DNA of 64,000 nucleotides from Fibrobacter succinogenes. GTDB taxonomy: Bacteria; Fibrobacterota; Fibrobacteria; Fibrobacterales; Fibrobacteraceae. The notes beneath the pieces were generated by a model. It did not search any database. It was not told the origin of the DNA and was given only the letters and a program-made list of their open reading frames with translations. Below, one piece after another: positions 42,809-51,594 of the stretch. Both the position numbers and the translations under genes were made by a program. Position 1 is the first letter of the stretch; the number at the start of each line of letters is the position of its first letter. The stretch is from the NCBI GenBank assembly GCA_902799745.1, contig CADCBQ010000012.1, forward strand, positions 1 through 64,000, written 5' to 3'.

Positions 42809-43987
42809 TTACTCCAGCGTGGCGTGCGCGGCAATGGTGTAAATCGCGGTCACGTCCTTCGCCTTGAGCGGAACAAAGCCCCAGCCGTCGCCCGGATTCA
42901 GTTTTTCCACCATCTTCGGGATGTCTTCTTCCTTCGCGCCGAGTTCAGCGAAGTTGATGGGCATGCCGATGGAATGCAGGAACTTGCGGAAAGCCTTGAT
43001 GCCTTCGAGGGCGGTCGCCTTCGGGTTTTCGAAATTCATCTCGCAGCCGAACACGCGGGTAGCCATCTGGGCAAAACGCATCACGTTGTGATCTACGACG
43101 TACTCCATCCAGGCGGGCATGATGACCGCAAGGCCCGCGCCATGGGCGCAGTCGTAAAGCGCCGAAAGTTCATGCTCGATGGCGTGGCTGTTCCAGTCCT
43201 GACTGCGCCCGCAGCCCACAACACCGTTGTGGGCTACCGTCCCCGCCCACATGATGTTTGCACGCACCTGATAGTTGGTCGGGTCGGCAATGGCGCGCGG
43301 GCCCTCCTTCACCATCGTTAAAAGCACCGCTTCGCACAGGCGGTCGGTGATTTCCACTTCGAGCGTATTCGTGAAGTAGCGTTCAAAAACGTGGGCCATG
43401 ATGTCGGTAATGCCGCAGGCCGTCTGGTAAGCAGGCAACGTGCAAAGGAGCGCCGGATTCTGCACCGCGAATTTCGGACGAATGTGTTCGCTGCTGGCAC
43501 CCCGCTTAAGCATGCCATCTTCCTTGGTCACCACGGAATCGCCGCTACCTTCGGAACCGGCAGCCGCAATCGTCTGTACCACGCCAATCGGGAGCGCACA
43601 TGCAGCAGAAGCCTTTCCTTCGTAAAAGTCCCAGAAATCGCCCTTGTAAGGAACACCCATGGCAATGGCCTTGGAGCTATCGATCGTAGAGCCACCGCCC
43701 ACCGCCAAAATAAAATCGATGCCATTTTCACGGACAATTTCAATGCCCTTGTACACGAGCGAATCGTGCGGGTTCGGCTTCACGCCGCCAAGCTCCACAT
43801 GCGGGATTCCTGCAGCATCGAGGCTAGCCTTGACGCGGTCAATCAAGCCCGAACGCACCGCAGAGCCACCACCGTAATGAATCAGCACCTTGGTGCCGCC
43901 ATACTTTTTAACGAGTTCACCGCATTCATTTTCGCGGTTCATGCCGAATACGAATTCTGTGGGGCTGTAAAAGTTGAAATTATCCAT
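42809..43987 (-). CDS. Iron-containing alcohol dehydrogenase, butanol dehydrogenase type
   Basis: The ATG at 43987 starts the 392-residue enzyme, MDNFNFYSPTEFVFG. The frame is open upstream but lacks a ribosome site. It shows the family motifs GGGSTIDSSKAIAMG (NAD binding) and metal-ligand regions THE-like HAIEHELSALYDCAHGAGLAVIMPAWM, with histidines of the iron site. Such enzymes reduce aldehydes to alcohols with NAD(P)H, and the sequence fits the BdhA/YqhD branch (near 390 residues). A role in fermentative aldehyde disposal is likely. The epimerase gene follows directly. A hairpin upstream probably ends argJ transcription. Confidence 0.9.
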   Translation of the reverse strand: MDNFNFYSPTEFVFGMNRENECGELVKKYGGTKVLIHYGGGSAVRSGLIDRVKASLDAAGIPHVELGGVKPNPHDSLVYKGIEIVRENGIDFILAVGGGSTIDSSKAIAMGVPYKGDFWDFYEGKASAACALPIGVVQTIAAAGSEGSGDSVVTKEDGMLKRGASSEHIRPKFAVQNPALLCTLPAYQTACGITDIMAHVFERYFTNTLEVEITDRLCEAVLLTMVKEGPRAIADPTNYQVRANIMWAGTVAHNGVVGCGRSQDWNSHAIEHELSALYDCAHGAGLAVIMPAWMEYVVDHNVMRFAQMATRVFGCEMNFENPKATALEGIKAFRKFLHSIGMPINFAELGAKEEDIPKMVEKLNPGDGWGFVPLKAKDVTAIYTIAAHATLE

Positions 43988-44016
43988 GTTTATCCTCTTG
44001 TTTCTCCTAAAAATAC

Positions 44017-44048
44017 AAGAAAATCCCGCCAAAAAGCAGGATTTTCAC
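44017..44048 (-). terminator. Hairpin after argJ
   Basis: On the minus strand GAAAATCCTGC pairs with GCGGGATTTTC around TTTTTG (one mismatched pair). No long T-run follows, so termination strength is uncertain. It stands between argJ and the alcohol dehydrogenase gene. Confidence 0.5.
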
Positions 44049-44091
44049 AAGAATTCCGTTCACAAAAGGAACCAATAGGCGGAAAGCCTAA

Positions 44092-45309
44092 TTACGTTGT
44101 GTATTCGGCGTTGATCTTAACGTAGTCGTAACTCAAGTCGCAAGTGAATGCGCTAGCGCTAGCATGACCGATGTTAAGGACGAGCGTTACTTTGTATTCA
44201 CGCTGGCGGACTACCGCACGCAGAGCCTTGGTCTGTTCTTCGTCGAGCTGTACCGGGCGGCCATTAGAAAGCACCTGCACGTCGCCAAAGAAAAGGTCCG
44301 TCTGTTCGGCGATCATATTGCAACCGCTGGAACCGGCACTGCTGAGGATACGGCCCCAGTTCGGGTCTTCGCCGAACATAGCGCACTTGGCCAAGTTAGA
44401 CGTACCAATGAAGCGGGCCATGCGCAAAGCCTCTTCGTGGCTTTCGGCCTTTTCGATGCAAAGTTCAATCAGTTTGGTTGCACCTTCGCCGTCGCGAACG
44501 ATATCCTTAGCGAGTTCCTTCATCACAAGCATCAATGCGGCGCGGAATTCACCCTGTTCAGAGAGCGTCAAGTCTTCGTACTTGAGGCCGCTCATACCGT
44601 TAGCCAAGAGAATGCAAGTATCGTTGGTGCTAGTATCGCCATCGACCGTAATCGCATTGAAGGAATCAGCGATGTCGGCACGGAATTCAGCAAAGAAATC
44701 AATCGGCAAAGCAAGGTCAGTCGTAATAAAGGCAAGCATCGTGGCCATGTTCGGGTGAATCATGCCCGAGCCCTTGCAGGCGCCACCGATGGTCACCACA
44801 CCCTTTTCGGTCTGGATTTCAACGGCATGGCTCTTGAGCGCAAGGTCAGTCGTCAGAATGGCGCGGCCAAATTCTTCGGAAGCGTCGGCATGGAGCTTTT
44901 CGACAAGCTTTGGAATACCGGCTTCAATCTTGTCCATCGGCATCAGGTGGCCGATCACACCAGTGCTGCAAACGAGCACGCTCTTCGGGGTAAGCTTCAA
45001 TGCTTCTTCGGTAAGGACAGCCATGCGTTCTGCATCGCGCAGGCCCTGTTCGCCAGTACAGGCGTTTGCGTTACCGCTGTTCACCACAACAGCAGAAGCA
45101 AAGTGGGCATGTTCAAGAGCAGCTTTGTCATAAAGCACCGGAGCAGCCTTCACCTTGTTCGTTGTAAACACGGCAAAGCAACGTGCAGCCTTTTCGCTCT
45201 TCAAAAGAGCCATGTCAGCGTTACCGCTGGCCTTAATGCCTGCACAAATACCAGATGCGGTGAATCCCTTCGGGGAGCAGACGCCGCCTTTTTCCAATAC
45301 AGTGTACAT
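44092..45309 (-). CDS. argJ: Bifunctional glutamate N-acetyltransferase/amino-acid acetyltransferase
   Basis: ArgJ recycles the acetyl group from N-acetylornithine to glutamate in arginine synthesis, and bifunctional forms also use acetyl-CoA. The ATG at 45309 follows AGGAG. An earlier ATG nine codons upstream is unlikely. The 405-residue product has the usual length. It shows CAGIK, FAVFTTNKVKAAPV, VVVNSGNANACTGEQG, and the self-cleavage site in HPNMATMLAF, where the threonine becomes the catalytic nucleophile, preceded by KGSGMI. No other arg gene lies nearby, so the pathway is scattered. Confidence 0.95.
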   Translation of the reverse strand: MYTVLEKGGVCSPKGFTASGICAGIKASGNADMALLKSEKAARCFAVFTTNKVKAAPVLYDKAALEHAHFASAVVVNSGNANACTGEQGLRDAERMAVLTEEALKLTPKSVLVCSTGVIGHLMPMDKIEAGIPKLVEKLHADASEEFGRAILTTDLALKSHAVEIQTEKGVVTIGGACKGSGMIHPNMATMLAFITTDLALPIDFFAEFRADIADSFNAITVDGDTSTNDTCILLANGMSGLKYEDLTLSEQGEFRAALMLVMKELAKDIVRDGEGATKLIELCIEKAESHEEALRMARFIGTSNLAKCAMFGEDPNWGRILSSAGSSGCNMIAEQTDLFFGDVQVLSNGRPVQLDEEQTKALRAVVRQREYKVTLVLNIGHASASAFTCDLSYDYVKINAEYTT

Positions 45310-45408
45310 AGAATCTCCTATTGTTTTCTTCGTCATAAATTATAGAAAAATGCAACAATGTTGAACAGCCCCCGCTTCTGCTCCACAAAAAAATTCTAAT
45401 TTAAGGTC

Positions 45409-45873
45409 ATGGCTAAAACACCCTGTACTAAAGAAACTTACGATAAGATGGTTGAACGTTACACCTTCCTCAAGAAGGTCGAACGTCCCCGTGTTGTAGA
45501 TGAAATGGAAGAAGCCCGCAAGCAAGGCGACCTGAGCGAAAACGCCGAATACCACGCCGCCAAGGAAATGCTGGCTCATATTGACCTGGAACTTCCCAAA
45601 CTGGAAGACCAGATTTCCAATGCAATCATCGTTGAATTTGACGCTAACTCCGACACCGTCCGCTTCGGCGCCACCGTCACCGCTAAAAACCTCGCTACCA
45701 AGAAAGAAGTGGTCTATCAGCTGGTGAGCCCCGAAGGCGTTGATCCGATGAACGGTAAAATCAGCTTCAAGAGCCCCATGGGTTCCGCTTTCATGGGCAA
45801 AAAGAAGGGCGAAATCGTCGAAGTCGTCACCCCCAAGGGCAAGAACCGCTTCGAAATCGTCGATTTCAAGTAA
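45409..45873 (+). CDS. greA: Transcription elongation factor GreA
   Basis: GreA rescues backtracked RNA polymerase by stimulating transcript cleavage. The 154-residue protein has the standard coiled coil with the acidic tip (DLSENAEYHAAKE, the catalytic D and E at residues about 41-44) and the C-terminal FKBP-like globular domain ending GKNRFEIVDFK. The start ATG lies after a weak AAGGTC site. The stop is three bases before the holA start, so both genes are one transcription unit. The TPDTVRFGATV-type strand (here SDTVRFGATV) is intact. Confidence 0.94.
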   Translation: MAKTPCTKETYDKMVERYTFLKKVERPRVVDEMEEARKQGDLSENAEYHAAKEMLAHIDLELPKLEDQISNAIIVEFDANSDTVRFGATVTAKNLATKKEVVYQLVSPEGVDPMNGKISFKSPMGSAFMGKKKGEIVEVVTPKGKNRFEIVDFK

Positions 45874-45876
45874 GCT

Positions 45877-46854
45877 ATGATTCTAGCCCTCATCGGCAAA
45901 GACCAGTTTTCCAAGGACAAGCAGGTCGACAAGTTCCTGACCGATGCCCTTGGAGACCGCAAGAACGACCCGCTGTCTAAGCAGGTCGTGTACGCAACCG
46001 ATACGAACATTCCGTCGGTTGCCGGGCTCATTATGGAAAGCTGCGGCGCCGTTTCGATGTTTGCGCCGGAACAGGCGGTGGTCGTTCGCAATGCCGACGC
46101 TATGAAGGCCGATGAGACCAAGGCTCTCGCCCGTTGGCTCAAGGACGCCCCCGATTGCAAGCTCTTGCTCGATTTTGACGAACTCCGCGCGAATTCGGAA
46201 CTCTACAAGATTCTGCAGAAAGTCGGTAAAATCGAAAAGTACGAAGAACCCAAGCAGTACAAGATGCAGGAATGGATTGCATCGAATGTGCCCGCCCACT
46301 TCGGAAAGCCGATCGAGCCCGCCGCAAGCCAGTACCTGGCCGACGCCTTGGGCACCGACACCAAGCTTGTTTGCGAAGAACTTGAGAAAGTTCTCACCTA
46401 CGAGCCCAACTGCACCAAATTCACCTATGATCTTGTGAAGACGATGATTATGCCCCGCCGCGAAATCCCGCCTTACGAGATTCTGAATTTCTTCGGCATG
46501 AGAGACGCCGTGGGCTTTACCCGCAAGCTTCACGAATTCCTTTACAACAACAGCAGCAAGAACGCCGACGCGATAAGCCTCGTTAACGCTCTTTACAGTC
46601 ACTCGATTGACCTGCTGAACTTCATGTCGCTCACCGCCAAGAAGATGAGCGCCGAAGACGCCGCGCAGGCACTCGGCAAGAACTACTTCTTGTTCTGCAA
46701 GCAAGGAAACGCCGCCGAATGTTGCCGCCGCTGGGGCAAGCCCCTCCTCTGCCGCGTCATCCGCCGCCTCGCCGACCTCAATTACGAATTCAAGAGCAGC
46801 AGCTGGACCGTGACAAGCCAAGAGCTCGCCCTCGCCGCATTGGTGGTGAGATAG
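45877..46854 (+). CDS. holA: DNA polymerase III delta subunit
   Basis: HolA opens the beta clamp in the clamp loader. The 325-residue product matches in length and in its three-domain layout. An N-terminal AAA-like domain runs to about 135, with MILALIGKDQFSKDK at the start in place of the Walker loop, a helical middle domain follows, and a helical C-terminal collar ends the protein. Motifs such as DAPDCKLLLDFDEL and ISLVNALYSHSIDLL are typical of divergent HolA proteins. The gene follows greA by three bases. Sequence identity in this family is low, so this assignment rests on layout and length. Confidence 0.8.
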   Translation: MILALIGKDQFSKDKQVDKFLTDALGDRKNDPLSKQVVYATDTNIPSVAGLIMESCGAVSMFAPEQAVVVRNADAMKADETKALARWLKDAPDCKLLLDFDELRANSELYKILQKVGKIEKYEEPKQYKMQEWIASNVPAHFGKPIEPAASQYLADALGTDTKLVCEELEKVLTYEPNCTKFTYDLVKTMIMPRREIPPYEILNFFGMRDAVGFTRKLHEFLYNNSSKNADAISLVNALYSHSIDLLNFMSLTAKKMSAEDAAQALGKNYFLFCKQGNAAECCRRWGKPLLCRVIRRLADLNYEFKSSSWTVTSQELALAALVVR

Positions 46855-46890
46855 CCCCGAACTTCGAGCGAAACAATCGTCTATAATATG

Positions 46891-46922
46891 AAAAAGCATC
46901 GGCAAAGCCGATGCTCTTTTTT
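46891..46922. terminator. Bidirectional terminator between holA and pilQ
   Basis: AGCATCGGC and GCCGATGCT pair around AAA. CTTTTTT follows on the plus strand, and AAAAA precedes the stem for the minus direction. Confidence 0.85.
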
Positions 46923-46939
46923 AAACGCTTTGAACTAGA

Positions 46940-48454
46940 TTAGTTCCAGCCGCCTTCATCTTCTTCGATAGCCGGTGCTGCCGGAGCTTCGGACGATTCA
47001 GACTTGGGCTGTTCCTGAGCAGGCTGCTGCTTGGGTTCAACGATCGGCGTTTCGTTATCAGAAGGTTCAGTCGTGGTCGTCTTCTTTGCAGCCGGAGCAC
47101 CCTTGACGTCGGCAGAGGCTTCAGAAAGTTCCACAGAACCCACATAGTTACGAATGATACGCGGAGTCACGAAGATAATCAGGTCACGCTTGGTGACAGC
47201 CTTACGGCTGTACTTAAAGAGGTTACCGAGCAGCGGGATATCCTTAAGGAACGGAATACCGGATTCACTTTCGGTATTTTCGTTACGGGTAAGACCACCG
47301 ATCACGACCGTTTCACCATCAGCCACCACGACCTTGGTCTTGGCTTCCTGAGTACTGATCACGACCTGGCCCTTTTCGTCGTAGCCGTAAGAGTTATTTT
47401 CGGGGTGCAGGTCTAGCAAGATACGGTTGTCACCGGAAACATGCGGCGTCACGGTCAGTTTGATACCGGTTTCCACGAGCTGCGTCGAAGATTCACCGCT
47501 ATCGTCAATCACGCGGATAGACACCTTGTCGCCCATGAACACCTGAGCTTCGGTGTTGTCGAGAGTCGAAACCTGCGGAGAAGCGAGCACTTCGGTAGAA
47601 GCGTCACCCATGATGTTCGAAATAGCAATCTGCAGGTTGTTGTCCAACAGGCTAGCCGTAATAGCAGTCGTTGCAGAACCCACAGCCGGAGAAGCACCGC
47701 CGTTCGGCAGAGAGTGGATTGCAGCACTAGTACGAGTGTCACCAGAACCGCTACCCGTCGGAGTAGTAACCGTTCCCGGAGTAAGAGACTGCGTACCCAT
47801 TCTTGCGGTCCAGTCCACACCGAGTTCGCGAGCGCGTTCGCTGTTCACGACCACGAGCTTAGCCGTAATCATGATCTGGAGCGTTTCGACATCAAGTTCG
47901 GTCAGAGCCTTTTCCATCTGTTCGATCTTTCCGTCGGTATCGTACACGATAATCGAGTTCGTGCGTTCCACCGTCGTAATACGGCCACGGCTAGACTTCA
48001 TGCTTTCAAGAACCTTCACGAGTTCTTCGGCCTTGGCATGGTGAACCTGGAAGTTCTTACGAACCAGAGGCGCATTCTGTTCAGCCTGGGCTTCTTCGTC
48101 AGCAATCTTCTTCTGTTTGGCCTGGTAGGTAGCGGAACGCTGGATCAAGATGTACTTGTCTTCGATAATCCAGGTCAAGTCGTTCATGCTACAAACGATG
48201 TCGAGCGTTTCTTGCCAAGTCTTCTTCGTGACCTTGAGGCTTGTCTTACCCTTGACTTCAGGAGCAAGGATAATGTCCACACCGGCAATCACGGAAACCG
48301 AGCTGAACACGGCTTCGAAGTTCATGTCCACGAAACTGAAGTCATACAATTTCTTGTTGGGGGTTTGCACCGAACCTTCGGCAGGAGCGCTCCATGCAGT
48401 AGTGAGGCCCACCACCAAGAGAAGAACAGTAAGGATTTTTGTCATCTTTTTCAC
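46940..48454 (-). CDS. pilQ: Type IV pilus secretin PilQ, short form
   Basis: PilQ forms the outer-membrane channel for the pilus. This 504-residue form has a signal peptide and an N0/STN-like module (AVFSSVSVIAGVDIILAPEVKGKTS, near 50-100). An N1-like part follows, then the secretin core with VLASPQVSTLDN, GDKVSIRV and TVVIGGLTRNENTESESGIPFLKDIPLLGNLFKY. A proline- and glutamate-rich tail of about 60 residues ends it. It lacks the AMIN domains of larger PilQ proteins, and an AMIN-like domain instead sits on the upstream PilP-like protein. Its start overlaps the stop of that gene by four bases. It is the last gene of the pilM-pilQ operon. Confidence 0.94.
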   Translation of the reverse strand: MKKMTKILTVLLLVVGLTTAWSAPAEGSVQTPNKKLYDFSFVDMNFEAVFSSVSVIAGVDIILAPEVKGKTSLKVTKKTWQETLDIVCSMNDLTWIIEDKYILIQRSATYQAKQKKIADEEAQAEQNAPLVRKNFQVHHAKAEELVKVLESMKSSRGRITTVERTNSIIVYDTDGKIEQMEKALTELDVETLQIMITAKLVVVNSERARELGVDWTARMGTQSLTPGTVTTPTGSGSGDTRTSAAIHSLPNGGASPAVGSATTAITASLLDNNLQIAISNIMGDASTEVLASPQVSTLDNTEAQVFMGDKVSIRVIDDSGESSTQLVETGIKLTVTPHVSGDNRILLDLHPENNSYGYDEKGQVVISTQEAKTKVVVADGETVVIGGLTRNENTESESGIPFLKDIPLLGNLFKYSRKAVTKRDLIIFVTPRIIRNYVGSVELSEASADVKGAPAAKKTTTTEPSDNETPIVEPKQQPAQEQPKSESSEAPAAPAIEEDEGGWN

Positions 48455-50382
48455 TTTTGACCCCCAAGTTTATCGGGAAGACCCATGGAGTAGCGACGGC
48501 TCACCCCGAATTCCTGGATCAGGAAGAGAACGTCAGTTTGTGTGATTTTAAGTACTTTACCGTTGAGAATCTTGTCGCCTTCTTTGACGGTGTACGAGAT
48601 AGACGGATTCTTGGATTCAACAAGAATGGCTACCGGCACATCCGATTCCCAAATGATACCCACCAGTTCAACCTGGTCGATATTGATACCTTCTTCAACG
48701 AGGCCATCGACTTCGACAAACGGGTCGCGACGGCCAAAGGAACTATAGGTAACGCGATCTTCGTAGAGGCCATCAAGCTGGCTTCCGATCTGCTGAGTAT
48801 TCGTCGTAAGATTCGTGCCGCGATCCTTGTCGACCTGTTTCAAGCGTTCTTCTTGCACCGACGAAAGTTCATCGAAGAATCCGACAGCGCGGCGGTCCAC
48901 ATAACCGACCTTGTTACCATACTGCACCTTGCGATACAGGCCCTTCATGTCAATGCTCACCAAACGGTCACCAAAGACAAGACGCTGCATCACCTGGGAA
49001 TTTTCATTCGGTGCGGCATAGAATTCCGTTTCGTCGGCAACCACAATCAGTTCGCGAACGACAGGACGCAGGTGGAATGTCTGCGAGCCAGAAATAATCT
49101 TCTTGCTGCCCTTGTCCAAATTCTTGACGAAGGATTCGAAGTTCTGTCTTTCATCGGCAGACTTCAGCCAGTCGCGAATAAAGATTCCATTCGGCTGGGC
49201 AGACCAGAACATAAAGCCGTCTTTATCGATTCCCTTTTCGGCAATCTGCAAGACAAAGGCTCCGTCCTGAACCAAGACAGCCGGCTGAATCGAATTCTTC
49301 AGCTGCACCTTAAGACCGTTAGCGCCCCAGGTCACAGACTTGACCAAGGAACCGGCTCCGATTCTGAACACCGGCGATTTCTGCGGTCCGGCAAGACCGA
49401 TCGTAATCGTATTGTTCTTATCGATACTGGACACGTTCCTAATATCGATTGCGTCATCAGCAACAATACGGAACTGTTCCATACCGGAACCGATCAACAC
49501 GGTCATTTCTTTCAGCTTCGGAAGCAGAGCCGAAATAGCGCCACCTTCCTTAATCGCCTTGTCAATCTGCTTCTGCTGTTCGGCAAAGAGCTTTTCCTGT
49601 TCCTTGGCAGCTTTTTCTGCAGCCTTCTTTTCTTCGGCTAAGCGTTTCTTTTCTTCGAGAGCGGCCTTTTCAGCAGCCTTCTTGTCGAGAGCCGCTTGCT
49701 TTTCGGCGGCCTTCTTTTCGGCAGCCAAACGCTTCTTCTCTTCGGCAGCAGCCTTCAGAGCGGCCTTTTTCTCTTCGGCCTGGCGCTTCTTTTCTTCAAG
49801 CGCAGCCTTCTGGGCAGCCTTCTTTTCTTCAGCTAAACGCTTCTTTTCTTCGAGGGCAGCCTTTTGTGCGGCCTTCTTGTCAAGAATGGCTTGCTTTTCG
49901 GCGGCCTTCTTATCGAGGACAGCCTGCTTGTCCGCAGACTTCTTACGATCTGCATAAAGCTTCGAAAGCGTCCAGGACTTACCGCCCTTGCTCTTGAGCT
50001 TAATCAAGAAGTTGGACTTGTCCAGGGCAATTTCATTCTTATCCGAAGTAATCGATGCACCCACATCCATTTCAATCTTCAAGAAAGCCGTACCCTTATA
50101 CGCATCCTTGAAGACCCTCATGGATTTAACGAACTTGGAGTTCGCATCGACATCAAAATCACCTTCGCCAAGAGCGAACGATGTTTCGGAGAACCCAACC
50201 GTTAGCTTCTTGGAAGCCGCATCGTACTTCTGGAAGAAGGTCGGCAGGTTCTGAGAAGAAGCAAAGGCAAATACCACTTGGCAGCCCTTAGCATTGCAAT
50301 CAAAACGCACATCCTTAATCTGGGCGGCACTAGCAAAAGCCGTAAAGGCAAGCAACAAAAGAAGAATCTTCATTTTCATCAT
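48451..50382 (-). CDS. PilP-like fusion: AMIN-like domain, charged coiled coil, SH3b and PilP domains
   Basis: The 643-residue protein occupies the pilP position between pilO and pilQ. After a signal peptide (LLLLLAFTAFASA), residues 20-130 form an AMIN-like beta domain (IKDVRFDCNAKGCQVVFAF). A repetitive Lys/Glu/Ala coiled coil spans about 141-277, with KAALEEKKRLAEEKKAA-type repeats. A beta region (280-400) precedes an SH3b-like segment at 450-500 (FYAAPNENSQVMQRLVFGDRLV). The PilP domain begins near 550 (PFVEVDGLVEE, VELVGIIWE). PilP is a small inner-membrane lipoprotein in other species. Here it appears to be joined to wall-binding domains that usually sit on PilQ. Confidence 0.75.
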   Translation of the reverse strand: MMKMKILLLLLAFTAFASAAQIKDVRFDCNAKGCQVVFAFASSQNLPTFFQKYDAASKKLTVGFSETSFALGEGDFDVDANSKFVKSMRVFKDAYKGTAFLKIEMDVGASITSDKNEIALDKSNFLIKLKSKGGKSWTLSKLYADRKKSADKQAVLDKKAAEKQAILDKKAAQKAALEEKKRLAEEKKAAQKAALEEKKRQAEEKKAALKAAAEEKKRLAAEKKAAEKQAALDKKAAEKAALEEKKRLAEEKKAAEKAAKEQEKLFAEQQKQIDKAIKEGGAISALLPKLKEMTVLIGSGMEQFRIVADDAIDIRNVSSIDKNNTITIGLAGPQKSPVFRIGAGSLVKSVTWGANGLKVQLKNSIQPAVLVQDGAFVLQIAEKGIDKDGFMFWSAQPNGIFIRDWLKSADERQNFESFVKNLDKGSKKIISGSQTFHLRPVVRELIVVADETEFYAAPNENSQVMQRLVFGDRLVSIDMKGLYRKVQYGNKVGYVDRRAVGFFDELSSVQEERLKQVDKDRGTNLTTNTQQIGSQLDGLYEDRVTYSSFGRRDPFVEVDGLVEEGINIDQVELVGIIWESDVPVAILVESKNPSISYTVKEGDKILNGKVLKITQTDVLFLIQEFGVSRRYSMGLPDKLGGQK

Positions 50383-50978
50383 TTGCCTACCTTTTTCGAT
50401 GTGTACGTCGTCAGGTTGAACGTAACCGACATAGTAATCGGAGTCCAGCCATGAGTTTCAGACTTTTCAACTTCGGCCTTGATACCCGAATAACGGTTCA
50501 AGCGAAGGTTCGTAATTGCAGTCGGATAATTGAAGTTTGCAATTTCTGCAAACAGGTACCCCAACATGTGGTAACCGGAATTGACAGCAATCGAATAACG
50601 GTTTTCGATGTAATGTTCCTTTTCGGCGCGACCTTCAGGATTGAACTTCTGGATCTGCACCATCGAGCTACGGATAACCGCATAAAGGTCCTGCAAACGC
50701 AGCGGCACCTTTTCTTCTTCGGGGAACATTTCCTTCAGTTTCTCGAAATCCTTTTCAGCCTGAGCGAGCTGCATTTCAAGTTCTGCAACTCGATGCTTCT
50801 TGGCGTTGATCTTATCCAGTTCCGACTGAGCCGACTGGAGTTCACGTTCCAAGGATTCGCGCTGATACGTAAACGGATCCCACATATAGTTATACACTAG
50901 ATGTGCGGCAGCCATCATCAAAAGGCAAATGACAATGGCGTATACGTTTCGTTTGTCTTTAAGATCTATCTTACCCAT
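50379..50978 (-). CDS. pilO: Type IV pilus inner-membrane protein PilO
   Basis: The 199-residue protein starts at ATG 50978, eight bases before the pilN stop, with GGAGGG in front. A membrane helix (VYAIVICLLMMAAAHLVYNY, 11-30) is followed by a coiled coil (30-90). A periplasmic ferredoxin-like domain with YHMLGYLFAEIANF and ITNLRLN comes next, the conserved core of PilO. PilO pairs with PilN and links the cytoplasmic PilM to PilP and PilQ. It overlaps both neighbours, so its production is coupled to theirs. Confidence 0.92.
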   Translation of the reverse strand: MGKIDLKDKRNVYAIVICLLMMAAAHLVYNYMWDPFTYQRESLERELQSAQSELDKINAKKHRVAELEMQLAQAEKDFEKLKEMFPEEEKVPLRLQDLYAVIRSSMVQIQKFNPEGRAEKEHYIENRYSIAVNSGYHMLGYLFAEIANFNYPTAITNLRLNRYSGIKAEVEKSETHGWTPITMSVTFNLTTYTSKKVGK

Positions 50979-51594
50979 TATCACCCTCCCCAAGACCAAG
51001 ATCCCGTTTCAGGATTATCTTGATGGTGAAATTATAGGCTTCTTTCCCTTCCTGTTTCGAGGTCGAGATGGTCACCAGCGAAACCGATTGGATGCTCACC
51101 TGCTTTTCGAGTTTCACCATGTATTCGGCTACTTCCGAGAAGTCGTAAGTGACACCGCGCATTTCGAGATCGAATTCACCCATCTGGTTGATGCTTGTAA
51201 TCCACATGTTTGGCGGAAGCACAGACGAGATGTTTTCGAACAAAATAACCCAGCGTTTCTTGCTCACCTGAATCGACTTGAGCGCGTTAATCTTTGTATT
51301 GATAACGCCCTGCTTCTGTTCCAGGTCGCTGATCTTCGAAAGCAACGGGCGTTCGCGTTCCACTTCTTCCTGAACACGCGTCAGCTCGGTACTTAAGCCG
51401 CTAATGGTTTCGCTGATATAGCCTTGCAACATAACAACAGCAACGATTGCAACCATCAGCGCAACGGTCGGCCAAATAATGCGACGGTCCGTTATCCATG
51501 TAAAGTCTTTCTGCTTCTTGCGGAATTCCGGAGGAAGCAAGTTGATGGAAATGGCCAAGGCATTTCTTGTGGTTTCTTTTTTCGTAGACGCCAT
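50971..51594 (-). CDS. pilN: Type IV pilus assembly protein PilN
   Basis: The 207-residue protein has the INLLPPEFRKKQKD segment near residue 16, which binds the cleft of PilM. A membrane helix follows (45-65, WPTVALMVAIVAVVMLQGY), then a coiled coil (70-100) and a periplasmic globular domain (NMWITSINQMGEF, VAEYMVKLEKQ). This is the normal PilN order and length. The start ATG overlaps the pilM stop in TAATG, and the stop lies inside the pilO start region. It is an inner-membrane partner of PilO. Confidence 0.93.
   Translation of the reverse strand: MASTKKETTRNALAISINLLPPEFRKKQKDFTWITDRRIIWPTVALMVAIVAVVMLQGYISETISGLSTELTRVQEEVERERPLLSKISDLEQKQGVINTKINALKSIQVSKKRWVILFENISSVLPPNMWITSINQMGEFDLEMRGVTYDFSEVAEYMVKLEKQVSIQSVSLVTISTSKQEGKEAYNFTIKIILKRDLGLGEGDNG

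Noticed and set aside
49550..49960. DNA tandem repeat or CRISPR-like array inside the pil operon
   Set aside because: The repeated pattern of GCCTTCTTTTCTTC-like bases is the coding of a Lys/Glu/Ala coiled coil, with no spacers.
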